Of a stretch of 33,585 nt of DNA, positions 15,001 through 19,747 are shown one piece after another; the stretch's first letter is position 1; the number at the start of each line of letters is the position of its first letter. The DNA lies in NCBI GenBank assembly GCA_003557545.1, contig PWOD01000134.1, positions 1 to 33,585 on the forward strand, read 5' to 3'. Under the pieces are notes generated by a model. That model saw nothing but the letters and a program-made list of their open reading frames with translations, made no database searches and was not told the origin of the DNA. The position numbers and the translations under genes were made by a program. Source of the stretch: a bacterium (GTDB lineage: Bacteria > T1Sed10-126).

Positions 15001-16461
15001 TTCAACCAGAACATTCCGAACCATGGCTCGACTCAAGCCGGCCAGTCCACCAACCCGGCCATTACCGAAAACAGTAATATTTTGCAGCGTAAGATCAACT
15101 ATTGAACAGCCCTCATCGGCATAACCAAACAGCCCTACATAATCATCACTATCACGATCGATATAAAGATCACCAATAGTGTGATCATTACCATCAAAAA
15201 TTCCTTCAAAGGTAACCGCACTGTTACCAATAGGCTCCCAGCCCGAACCACCATGGGCAGCCGGACCGGCCAGATCAGCATAGCCAACGCTGTTTTCATC
15301 AAGATCACGAATCAGAATAAAACTTGAATCACGATAATCACGGACATTATGTAACTGTTCCCAGCTGGCAATCTGGAAGGGATCGAGAATGGTTCCGGAA
15401 CCAGCATTAAACTCAGCTTTAGAAAAGCTGGCTGTGATATTCATATCTTGATCGATTAACAGGGTTTCAGCTGGATTATCACCACTCAAAGCCCCACCCC
15501 AGCTATTCAACTCCCAGAGTTCCTCAGGTACCGCAGTAATTTCGACAGTTTCGTTACCCGGCAGAAATAACGGTTCAACATAGGTTTCACCATCGACCAG
15601 AACGACACCCTCCCCACTAACAACCTGCACAGTCAGTTCCAGAATCGGAAGCTGCCAGATCGGCGTATCGGCCAACAGCTGGGGATAACCTCCGTTAGTA
15701 ATTATATTAGTTGGTTCAATATCCCACCCGGCATTAGTAAAGGTTTCAATATCTTTCATCTGTTTTGTTGTTTTACCTTCGCCGCCCTGGCTGCTGGGTT
15801 GACCAGAACTATCAATGTCCCAAAAACTTTCTATTACCTGACCGGTTGGTTCAGCCTGTCCAACAAGACCACCCACCATGTCCAGCCCATTAACTGAAGC
15901 TGCAGAAAAGACATGCTCAATCGAACCGGCATTTACTCCGCTGATTCCTCCCACCCAGAAATCACCGTTCACCTGCCCGGTAACGTAGGTTTGATAAATT
16001 TCCGCACCATCAGCCACCTGACTGACCAGTCCCCCCACATAATCTCCACCGGTAATCTGCACACTGCGCAACCCGAGCCCACTAATCCTTCCACCGGCTT
16101 CAAGAGTTCCAAACAAACCGATTTCCGACGCAAAACGATCGATAAAAAGGCTGGATATCTGATAACCCTGCCCGTTAAGCTGCCCGGAAAAACTATCTAT
16201 CGGATCCCAGCCAAATCCCCCATCGGCAGTGGGTCCAGCAAGATCACCATACCCGGGACTGCTACTGGTCAGATCATTCATCAGTACATAGTACGCCCCC
16301 GGGTCAGCTCGCATTTCATCAAGCTGCCACCAGTCCTCAATCTGATAAGGATCAGTATCGGTCCCGGAACCAGCTCCGGAAAAGGCAAAAATAACGGTTG
16401 GAACAAACAACATTGTACAAAGGATGGAAAAGACTACAAGAATCTTATAGGAATGCTTCAT
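1..16461 (-). CDS. Giant secreted/surface repeat protein: signal peptide + GLUG-repeat / InlB-B-like cassettes (partial; C-terminus beyond left edge)
   Basis: ATG at 16459-16461 (minus) with GGGAGG upstream (plus cctccc 16472-16477). N-terminus reads MKHSYKILVVFSILCTMLFVPTVIFAFSGAGSGTDTDPYQIEDWWQLDEMRADPGAYYVLMNDLT. The last in-frame residues at the left edge read ..DLDQSVYGYSQFAGSTANGGAGW. All minus ORFs the track lists in this interval lie in another frame (end coordinate = 2 mod 3). No ORF ending at a stop in the 0 mod 3 frame is listed, consistent with this frame having no stop from 16461 to 1. Confidence 0.93.
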   Translation of the reverse strand, partial: MKHSYKILVVFSILCTMLFVPTVIFAFSGAGSGTDTDPYQIEDWWQLDEMRADPGAYYVLMNDLTSSSPGYGDLAGPTADGGFGWDPIDSFSGQLNGQGYQISSLFIDRFASEIGLFGTLEAGGRISGLGLRSVQITGGDYVGGLVSQVADGAEIYQTYVTGQVNGDFWVGGISGVNAGSIEHVFSAASVNGLDMVGGLVGQAEPTGQVIESFWDIDSSGQPSSQGGEGKTTKQMKDIETFTNAGWDIEPTNIITNGGYPQLLADTPIWQLPILELTVQVVSGEGVVLVDGETYVEPLFLPGNETVEITAVPEELWELNSWGGALSGDNPAETLLIDQDMNITASFSKAEFNAGSGTILDPFQIASWEQLHNVRDYRDSSFILIRDLDENSVGYADLAGPAAHGGSGWEPIGNSAVTFEGIFDGNDHTIGDLYIDRDSDDYVGLFGYADEGCSIVDLTLQNITVFGNGRVGGLAGLSRAMVRNVLVEGGQVTGNDRLVGGLVGLNESEGTIIYSHVDLTVNSEEERTGGLAGRNQGLIASSSSAGTVTGSAEVGGLVGRNEPGNITNSYSRAEVFASSIIAGGLVGENRSTISNSFATGEVVADGRAGGLLGQNIFTGVIQNSFWDIESSGLTDGIGNDEATSDIEGKTTDEMKRLDTFLNAGWDIEGSGVYGNDGYPYISGEVSPVWLISNQLDINIFGDGHVLVNGVPQEGVTGAVPGETATLEAVADDFWSFVFWDGDLAGTVPLQQLFIDGDKQIAAFFTEDQFDGGSGSETDPFQIAAWSHLHNVRDYPDSYFIITDDIDENSYGYDIYAGPTVDGGAGWQPIGSQSEPFTGHLDGQNHIVDDLYVDRPGQEAVGLFGYIAGTAAVENLQLRDYQLTGADYTAGLVGVAEQATFVNIIVGAGQVTGDDNLGGLAGHAGQSQFDQIDLIDFEIHGNNNVGGLLGTGVDLTITNLDAADLLIAADDRVGGVIGHSQQTDLDDFLLQGLDVTGANSVGGLIGQTEGGTVSRGEVLDHLVDGENNTGGLIGHNDNTNLTKLTFKTTVVNGTDQVGGVVGHHAGQLELTSFVGEVNGQVDVGGVVGVNQGTILNSFVRGLVTGQSAVAGVSGSNHGTLENLYSTAEVIAHNSGGGLVADNQGDVLASFWDIDLSQQPTSDGGEGKTTSEMKSLALYSDAGWDIEGVLQVENDGYPYLTGDSPIWEISVVHLTIDIVGLGDVLVDGETYVEQLTPVVGETIVLEVVPELYWHFVGWSGDLHSSDTLVEIYVDDSINLQADFAPDEFAGGEGTAADPYLIANWTQLNNVRDHLDAYFRLIDDLDQLSYGYEELASSHAHAGLGWQPLGEGRPDDGIDTPFTGSFDGANHTISDLYIERPEESFVGLFGLAGHQAAIADLQLEYLDIRGDWYVGGLLGHLEAGTVSNVTAAGTVSGRTRVGGLVGRNDGQLQWVSSEADVSGDYRVGGLVGRNWRDGSIEYAWSTGSVWGENQIGGLVGNSVEGSIVNSFSRSQVAAELEAGGLVGYLDDSLVSNSYAAGPVTADNRAGGLIGHQVTSAVEDSFWDKLATGQSESAGGMALTTVEMKNIYSYQAAGWEIDTTTVAGNDGYPYLNEEADPYWQLPVVFLTVDIVGQGDIMVDGDTYIAPLPLMVGETVQLTVLESDICYRFKQWQGKLTGDELVKYLAVVDNHSVTALFKPNFDAGQGTAEEPYEISNWYQLNSMRCFLTADFQLTADLDEQTDGYEKFVAADSGWIPVGNETTAFTGHLDGAGHTITGLRADHPQVDYVGLFGHISGDGTLTDLILEDFVVTGKNYVGAVAGYSACASIENLHLNHGAVSGGNYLGGLAGANQADLSSIEADELVLAGDYYTGGLVGRNYHAAIHHAAVQNLTLDAGDKSGGLAGASYNSQISQAYASGQLTAADKAGGLVGLLEQGAIRNSYARVELTGAHEVGGLIGFLEDALVENSYAAAPLTGEVDLGGLIGYNIAGIVRHSYWDVDLTGQDESDGGVGWTTAEMKQLVNYTAAGWDIEQTVEVNNDGYPYLSGDTPIWLKSPTLVLEIEGAGEIWVDGDRYREPVTTADTIELLADPAEYWQFVGWDGDVVGTDLFQTLDMSMDRKVEASFVADDFAGGDGSKETPYRIINWYNLNNIRDDLTAHYELIGDLDSGTWGYETVASSAANDSAGWDPVGLNHWQPFRGTLDGQGYAIADLTVDRPDREFVGLFGFVNDEFKVTDLLLDNLHLIGREKVGGVAGYARRAEISDLTVSGELHGGNQLGGLVGFLETGQFSTVDIMVELHGRDQVGGAVGRAQELTAHEIGVNGTIAGRDELGGIVGKVDQFQLEQSFSEVHLTGRNRVGGLAGSVDEGILTDIYSTGEIEASERFAAGLIAVNQSGHINRGYALGKITASENSGGLVARAGSAGRIENSFWNLETTRVDESVGGKPLTTAEMKNVNTYRDAGWDIVRAAQVDNQGYPYFSEDTPVWQLPYIYITVQIEGEGKVLINGETYLAPVELPSHELATIEAVPAEFYQFSHWWEDLSGPDTFVEFMVEEDLSLLAEFTPYFQAGDGTEEFPYEISDWHHLESIRGFPDLHYRLANDLDSSTRGYDSIAGPDANQGLGWDPGDSVVGNFTGTLDGRGYTISDLYIDRTDSDYVGLFSRLEGEISNLKLSGWEVQGNQYVGALAGRAEGAKMSAVEGDDLWCWGRSRVGSLAGTFSGEISDMHLSAEVIGDSYVGGLFGQADSTTISSIFEIDVETKGLNYVGGVAGTLAGSTVDLDENSTVKFSISGTDYLGGVAGRLINSEVTGFALEGDINGANYLGGVAGHAQDVELMLLDIDLQLEGGDYLGGVVGLADTGHAWGLDVAADISGNDYLGGLAGRMSAMQVSGPPDTIGYQGRLNFKASGGGSGGRIAVYGRNHLGGVAGHITGGEIALAELDVAITGADYLGGVAGQLEDGTIENSFVHGQVDGNEVVAGFVAHNAGTIDSTYSTVEVSGLNQVGGFAAVNTETISNSFWDIEKSGEESSAGASGLATDEIKDISSFTAAGWDIIGSDVEKNDGYPYLTGSTPTWRIATRITVHIEGMGTVLIDGDSYVETVLAGDTITLEAVPYVSVPEDQYWRFAGWDLDLSGTEPVKTVLMDANKVIRANFEVSEFAGGEGTEEQPYEIITWAHLDNVRNHPEAYFKLVTDLDQTTAGYDELAGPQARDYSGWYPLGDQSTPFSGNFSGDSFAIKDLYIDRPDSGNQGLFGVVDGGVITDFQLLDFDITANYAVGSVVGRHLSGTVSELFVDGKVEADQQVGGVIGINSGLIRYVQSAAEVVGQTERIGGLVGENQSQVDRSSVTGPVYGGAYAGGLVGYNDGTITGSFTETTVTSGADRVGGLVGRNLNSITNSYARTWVEGEGEVGGLIGWNSGNLTNSYSTGKVYGATQRGGLIGNNTGTISGSFWDMESSEVTVSDGGVGRDSTQMRQLSNYLAEGWAISYSDQLANDGYPIISQATGSWQKSPLLLVNIDGQGTVKIDGQTYLEPLIVSETVTLSAAPDSYWGFVEWDGDLQGDVVEQQLYVTTDRTVLASFQPEQFAGGQGTEESPYQLASWLHLQNVRDFSNAYFELIEDIDESSDGYDDYASSSANGGAGWDPVASFSGQIDGQNHTISGLYIDRPGEALVGMFGHLLSGAVVDSLQLTSVYVSGDEEVGGLAGENEGTIQNSYLEGEVVGIGDRIGGLVGRNRLGEIHTSGVDIQLSGGQTQIGGLVGQNDQGTISASYARGQVISDNGVGGLVGFNLEASIFNSYSRVDVEGMQAVGGLVGFDQDGYIEQSYASGNVDGGFLVGGLVGDITAGSQAVDSYWDEDISGQSSSPLGEPKSNQQLLDFQTYVDLGWSIVNVGEDINDGYPHPTGEADPVWVKSTYLTVDITGEGTLLVNGETYTEPGMVVQPGESVVLEALPADYWFFVEWGGALVSTERIDQLFVETDTNVELIFHDDLFAAGYGDPEAPFEIANWNHLNNMRWFPDADYLLINDLDSATFGYQEYASATAHADRGWEPVGDLLTGFSGVFDGQGKTISDYYIDRSDSDYIGLFGILDTGAEIFDLRLDNFMVTGGDYTGGLAGYGSGQLNTIGLTGMVSGADYTGGMFGRFTGSLASSYVMGEVVGQDHTAGLIGQADGAQLLESYAAASVTGDASVGGLIGSAAATTVDASFWDVDSSGQSSSAGGTGKSRFEMRGLQTFLDAGWAIEPTTVYVNDGYPYLNPDTDGWVLSSSFEIVSINGEGTIFVDGDTYVEPIMVTPGETILIEARPLSDFAGNVFWEFDNWSGDISSPEAELELVVNSDKEITANFVEATEFAGGDGTEDNPYLIANWEHLDDIRNNLSAYYAVITDFDETAHGYISNWTRLGNFTGQLDGRGHTISGLNVNHSGTNEIGLFQRIESAGRVINLGLEDIYVYGNNDVGGLAAYNYGEIYNVWIEGRVRGDIRRRIGGLIGRNHGEIDNSHFEGEVGPGDYELGGLVGQNYSGAVIRNSTADAYVHGRYDFFGGLVGQNDNGAEIYNSHSSGDIRARYDGGGLVGRNYGLIEHSSSDAEITGSNQRQGGLVGDNDNGTISHSFAEGTVNGGNHRFIGGLVGRMPNGLIEYSYATGDVNSTQRDRGGLVGYAYNNSRIYRSYATGNVNTSNRDYTGGLVGWGAGNLEIEYSYATGDVRGQNYTGGLVGYFQGRHIHYSYATGEVSGNQYVGGLVGDSRGSGHVRSSYSTGDVSGNRYVGGFIGELNQQVHNSYSTGDIFDDRNPNREIGGFIGRNYNTVTNSYSTGHVTASSNTNVNGFIGQQSGTVNNCFFDQDTAGRSDGAGTSLPTEQMTEIGTFLNAGWTIEDTTTVKNDGYPFLTMDENENPIWLKTIENFQLEIFGEGEVLVNGTPYVEPIIIPSVGETYTLEAVPEETFGEDYWRFDSWGGDLSGNQRIMDVYIDSWTEATVTFTKPDTYLLTIDQEGVGDVTVNGGHFYTDPLILPGGETVLLEASVVDECYRHSRWLGDVTGWDAVREVLVLDDIHTTAVFVPNFAGGQGTAGDPYRIASWDHLNSVRCFPGNYYMLSESLDHQSPGYSQYVNIPVGWQPLGNSADPFDGHMDGRGRTISNFHITRSGQDEVGLFGVVGPQSTVTDLNLADFTVQGADFTGALVGRNYGLISHLNIRAGSVQGADYTGGLIGRQEEDGRLDTVYSMVNVSGDDRVGGLVGQNEGSVDQTFVAGTVSGTSNAGGLVGFSFEGAVDDSFWDTQVTGQNNSAGGTALSTAEMKNIQNYLDAGWDIVHTAEDINSGYPYFAGDTDPTWKLPVVYFDIYLSGKGEISIDGAAWDVEIVKDDDTRRYRGKIFVDGETYPEVLRLEMPSSQTVNFHATPIWPWQFQHWSGDLTGTQPTQSIFMVEDLAATASFQPPFEDGRGTVEDPFEIANWEHLNNAKGFLDSYFQLVNDLDQSVYGYSQFAGSTANGGAGW
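1285..1800 (-). repeat. Two back-to-back InlB-B-like domains
   Basis: First copy: PIWLKTIENFQLEIFGEGEVLVNGTPYVEPIIIPSVGETYTLEAVPEETFGEDYWRFDSWGGDLSG. Second copy: YLLTIDQEGVGDVTVNGGHFYTDPLILPGGETVLLEASVVDECYRHSRWLGDVTG. The other inter-array segments I read have one copy. Confidence 0.8.
1890..3340 (-). repeat. Longest and most regular GLUG-repeat array in the protein
   Basis: Minus reading gives successive units such as SYATGDVNSTQRDRGGLVGYAYNNSRIYRSYATGNVNTSNRDYTGGLVGWGAGNLEIEYSYATGDVRGQNYTGGLVGYFQGRHIHYSYATGEVSGNQYVGGLVGD. The plus-strand DNA shows accggtggcataagag-type words about 77-92 bp apart between about 2040 and 2560. Confidence 0.85.
16384..16461 (-). other. Predicted Sec signal peptide of the giant protein
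   Basis: MKHSYKILVVFSILCTMLFVPTVIFA|FSG: basic n-region, long hydrophobic core, small residue (A) at predicted -1. Confidence 0.75.
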
Positions 16462-16511
16462 TTAGCATAAACCTCCCACTAATATTAGGGACTATTTTAG
16501 ACAGCTGTATC

Positions 16512-16540
16512 ATTATAAGACGTTCGACAACAAAAAGCAA
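16512..16540 (-). promoter_or_regulatory. Putative sigma70 promoter proximal to giant gene
   Basis: Minus strand TTGCTT - 17 nt - TATAAT (plus: aagcaa 16535-16540, attata 16512-16517), about 50 nt upstream of the start codon. Confidence 0.45.
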
Positions 16541-16560
16541 AATAGTTTTTCAGTCCAAAA

Positions 16561-16590
16561 ATTAAATCTGCTGTTAGGTTAAGGTGTCAA
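16561..16590 (-). promoter_or_regulatory. Second putative sigma70 promoter upstream of giant gene
   Basis: Minus strand TTGACA - 18 nt - TTTAAT (plus: tgtcaa 16585-16590, attaaa 16561-16566). Confidence 0.45.
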
Positions 16591-16670
16591 TCGGAACAGA
16601 ACAGAAGCTCAACTATAATTTAGAGCTAATCTTAAACTTTACAACATAGTTTAACTGCAATGGCTAACAA

Positions 16671-16696
16671 AGTCCAGAAAAACTTCAGCCTGGACT
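16671..16696 (-). terminator. Possible weak terminator hairpin after dapB
   Basis: Minus strand AGTCCAG-(12 nt)-CTGGACT followed by TTGTT; 7-bp stem, short T tract. Confidence 0.3.
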
Positions 16697-16748
16697 GCAA
16701 GTATTCTGAAACTTTTCATCCCTAATTTTTTAATCGAATCAGTCAATT

Positions 16749-17570
16749 TCAGCTCAGACCGAGGACCGCATCCATATCGTACAACCCCGGGGGAGCAGTT
16801 TGAACAAACTCCGCGGCCCGCAGGGCCCCCCGGGCAAAAGTTTCTCTACCGGAGGCTCTATGGGTAAACTCCAGTCGTTCACCATCACCGGCAAATATGA
16901 CGGTATGATCCCCCGGCACATCGCCGCCGCGCAAGGATAAAACGGCGATTTCATCCGGGGCGCGTTTTCCGGTAAAACCCTGCCGACCATAACAGACAAC
17001 ATCCTCCAGCTCCTGCTGTCGGGCCCGGGCAAGATCGCCGGCCAGAGTGAGAGCGGTTCCACTGGGAGCATCCTCTTTATACCGATGATGCATCTCAACT
17101 ATTTCCAGGTCGAATCCTGAATCAAGAATTTCCGCCGCCTCAACCAGAAGTTTACGCAACAGATTAATTCCGGTACTCATATTTGTTGCATAGACAACCG
17201 GGACGATTGCCGCCAACTCCTCCAGAGACTGACGGTCTGCCCTGCTCAACCCGGTGGTTCCGATAACCGCCGGAGTGGCCTTCTGCCGGGCAACCTCCAG
17301 CAGTTTACGTGTGGCCGCCGGACGGGTGAAATCAATCAGAACAACGGTTTCATCCAGAAGTTCCGCCGGAGCTGTAGAGATCTGGCAATCTGTCGAGAGA
17401 TCGAAACAAAACTGCTGTAACGAGCTGCCCGCGGCGGGATGACCCGGTTTTTCCAGGGCGCCGGCCAGCTGAAATTTTGCGGATTGAGCAACAAGCTGTA
17501 AAATCGCCTGCCCCATCCGGCCGGTAACACCACTGATTACCAGCGACAGGGGCGAGGGAGCCTGTGACAT
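16749..17570 (-). CDS. dapB: 4-hydroxy-tetrahydrodipicolinate reductase
   Basis: 273 aa; N-terminal GVTGRMGQAI nucleotide-binding motif, HHRYKEDAPSGTALTLA motif; adjacent to dapA. Confidence 0.95.
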   Translation of the reverse strand: MSQAPSPLSLVISGVTGRMGQAILQLVAQSAKFQLAGALEKPGHPAAGSSLQQFCFDLSTDCQISTAPAELLDETVVLIDFTRPAATRKLLEVARQKATPAVIGTTGLSRADRQSLEELAAIVPVVYATNMSTGINLLRKLLVEAAEILDSGFDLEIVEMHHRYKEDAPSGTALTLAGDLARARQQELEDVVCYGRQGFTGKRAPDEIAVLSLRGGDVPGDHTVIFAGDGERLEFTHRASGRETFARGALRAAEFVQTAPPGLYDMDAVLGLS

Positions 17571-17571
17571 T

Positions 17572-18441
17572 TCAAAGCACCCCCTGCTGTTTCAGCAGAC
17601 GGCTGAGTTTCTCACGTTGATCGTCCGCCATCTCCACGAGGGGAAGCCGCAGCTCGGAGCGACAGTAACCCATTAAACTCAGGGCCGTTTTAACTGGAAT
17701 AGGATTAGTATCCCAGAACATCGCCTCGGTCAGCGGCAAAAGTTCCTGATGAATTTCACGCGCAGTTTCCAGCTGTCCCTGCTGCCAGGCATCAACCAGT
17801 TGTTTTACAGGGCCGGGCAGTAGATTGGCCAGCACCGATACAACTCCCTGCCCACCAACAGAAAGAATCGGCAGAGTACAACTATCATCACCACTAAGCA
17901 CAGCAAACTCCGCCGGGGTTTCCTTAACTATCCGGGAGATCTGATTAAGCTCCCCGGAAGCCTCTTTAATTCCAACTATATTAGGAATTTCAGAAAGTTT
18001 AATAACAGTATCCGGCTGAAGATTAACTCCAGTCCTGGAGGGTACATTGTAAAGCACTATACCGATATCAACCGACTCCGCTATCCGGCGATAATGTTGG
18101 TACAACCCCCGTTGTGGCGGACAGTTATAATAGGGTGTAATAACCAGCGCGTAATCACAACCGGTTTCCTGGGCATGGCGGGTAAGCCGGATTGCCTCAC
18201 GGGTGCTATTAGAACCAGTCCCGGCCAGAACCCGGGAGGAGTTAACGGCGTCAACAACCGTTTCCACGACTGTTTCATGTTCCTCATAAGCAAGAGTCGC
18301 CGATTCCCCTGTGGTACCACAGGGAACAATAAAATCAGTTCCTGCCTCCTCCTGAAACTGAACCAGGCGACGAAGAGCAGCGCGGTCAACGGTCCCCTCA
18401 TTAAATGGGGTGACCAGAGCAACCATTGAACCTTGTAACAT
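17572..18441 (-). CDS. dapA: 4-hydroxy-tetrahydrodipicolinate synthase
   Basis: Family motifs GSMVALVTPFNEG, VPCGTTGESATL, YNVPSRTGVNL, IVGIKEASG. The track start at 18450 is a GTG abutting AAGGAG; the ATG at 18441 has AAGGAG with 8-nt spacing, so I prefer 18441. Confidence 0.95.
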   Translation of the reverse strand: MLQGSMVALVTPFNEGTVDRAALRRLVQFQEEAGTDFIVPCGTTGESATLAYEEHETVVETVVDAVNSSRVLAGTGSNSTREAIRLTRHAQETGCDYALVITPYYNCPPQRGLYQHYRRIAESVDIGIVLYNVPSRTGVNLQPDTVIKLSEIPNIVGIKEASGELNQISRIVKETPAEFAVLSGDDSCTLPILSVGGQGVVSVLANLLPGPVKQLVDAWQQGQLETAREIHQELLPLTEAMFWDTNPIPVKTALSLMGYCRSELRLPLVEMADDQREKLSRLLKQQGVL

Positions 18442-18487
18442 TTCGCCCACTCCTTTGTGACAGATTTAAAATTAAACTTTTATAAAT

Positions 18488-19747
18488 TTATTGTTCAATG
18501 AGCCGTTCCTTGGCCCAGAGATCCTGATAGGTCTCGGGGCGACGAATAAGCTGTACCTCAGTTTGATCAACCAGGATTTCAGCCGGCCGCGGGAAAGAGT
18601 TATACTGCGAGGCCATGCTGGCCCCATAAGCTCCGGCTTCCAGCACAGCCAGACAATCCCCCGGTTCCGGGGGAGGCATCAACCGATCTTTCCCCAGCGT
18701 ATCGCCGGTTTCACAGATCGGTCCGACAACATCGAGCCGGCTGGGCTGTTGGCTCCGTTCAACAGCCGGGACTATCCGATGATAAGCATCATACATGGCC
18801 GGACGGAGCAGACTGTTCATTCCCGCATCAACTATGGCAAAATTTTTATTAACCGACGGTTTATAATAGACAACTGAGGTTAGCAACGCCCCCGCGCCGG
18901 CCGTCAGATAGCGACCAGGTTCAATCAACAACCGTCCCTCGAAGCTCCCGAGCTGAGAACGAACGGCCTGTAACCAGCGTTCAGGAGTGAGAGTTTCTTC
19001 CTGATCATAACAAACCCCCAGACCACCGCCAATGTTCAAAGTTTTAACCTCAATCCCCGCTGTTTCCAGGCGATTCAACAGATCGACCGCCCGTTGTCCC
19101 AGCCGTTCAAATGGATCAGAGCTGGTGATCTGAGAACCGATATGAAAATGCAATCCCATGAACTGTAAATTATCCAGTTCAACAACCTGACGGGCAGCCT
19201 GTTCAATCAGATTCAACGGAATGCCAAATTTATTTTCTTTCTTTCCGGTGGTTATTTTATGATGGGTCCGGGCATCCACCTCGGGATTTACACGGATTGC
19301 CACCGGCGCAAGCAGACCAAGTTCGCCAGCCAGCTGGTCAAGTTGTTTAAACTCCGGAAAAGATTCAACATTAAAAGTGGCTATACCCGCCTCCAGAGCT
19401 GCCCGCTGTTCCGAGCGGGTCTTGCCAACGCCGGAGTAAACTATCTTCTGCGGATCGCCTCCCGCCTCAAGCACCCGGGCCAGCTCACCACCGGAGACAA
19501 TATCAAAGCCGGACCCTTCCCGGGCAAGCAGCTGCAAAATTGCCAGGTTACTATTACTTTTCACAGCAAAACAGACCAGAGATTGAGGATCATTAACTGC
19601 CTTAACCAGTTCCTGATACCGATTAAGCAGATAGTTTTTACTGTACACATAGAGCGGAGTACCATACTCTTCAGCCAGCTCCACCAGGGGCAGCTGTTCA
19701 CAGTAATAACGTCCATCTTTTGAATAAAATCCAGCAGTCTTCATCAT
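18488..19747 (-). CDS. lysA: Diaminopimelate decarboxylase
   Basis: 419 aa; FAVKSNSN PLP-lysine motif, HFHIGSQ, NIGGGLG, CETGDTLGKDR motifs; ATGA overlap with argH. Confidence 0.95.
   Translation of the reverse strand: MMKTAGFYSKDGRYYCEQLPLVELAEEYGTPLYVYSKNYLLNRYQELVKAVNDPQSLVCFAVKSNSNLAILQLLAREGSGFDIVSGGELARVLEAGGDPQKIVYSGVGKTRSEQRAALEAGIATFNVESFPEFKQLDQLAGELGLLAPVAIRVNPEVDARTHHKITTGKKENKFGIPLNLIEQAARQVVELDNLQFMGLHFHIGSQITSSDPFERLGQRAVDLLNRLETAGIEVKTLNIGGGLGVCYDQEETLTPERWLQAVRSQLGSFEGRLLIEPGRYLTAGAGALLTSVVYYKPSVNKNFAIVDAGMNSLLRPAMYDAYHRIVPAVERSQQPSRLDVVGPICETGDTLGKDRLMPPPEPGDCLAVLEAGAYGASMASQYNSFPRPAEILVDQTEVQLIRRPETYQDLWAKERLIEQ

Larger units (their letters stand above)
1..16380 (-). repeat. 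Tandem protein-level cassettes: [DPYxIxxWxxLxxxR - GLUG array - FWD/GKTTxEMK/AGWDI/NDGYP linker - InlB-B-like domain] x at least 12, plus partial 13th
   Basis: The cassette-start motif (W.HL.N.R, e.g. plus-strand cagatgttcccagttagctat) recurs near 16336, 15367, 14116, 12564, 11323, 10035, 8726, 6953, 5676, 4460, 3385, 1253 and 134. InlB-like domains (approximate positions) are near 15410-15690, 14150-14405, 12605-12855, 11365-11615, 10075-10320, 8765-9015, 6995-7250, 5730-5965, 4500-4755, 3430-3695, 1560-1800, 1285-1550 and 310-500. Confidence 0.88.

Noticed and set aside
118-16470. Plus-strand ORFs across 1-16470 (e.g. 2809..3483, 9886..10602, 7222..7752, 15913..16470)
   Set aside because: Antisense shadows of the giant gene. 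Most of them start in the plus register that is codon-aligned with the giant frame (start = 1 mod 3), where stops arise only opposite TTA/CTA/TCA codons. They mirror the GLUG periodicity and have no recognisable domains of their own.
16449-16472. Tiny upstream overlapping ORF ATGCTAAATGAAGCATTCCTATAA (MLNEAFL*)
   Set aside because: Its ATG is only about 3 nt from the GGGAGG, too close for efficient initiation; the ATG at 16461 has suitable spacing and encodes the signal peptide.
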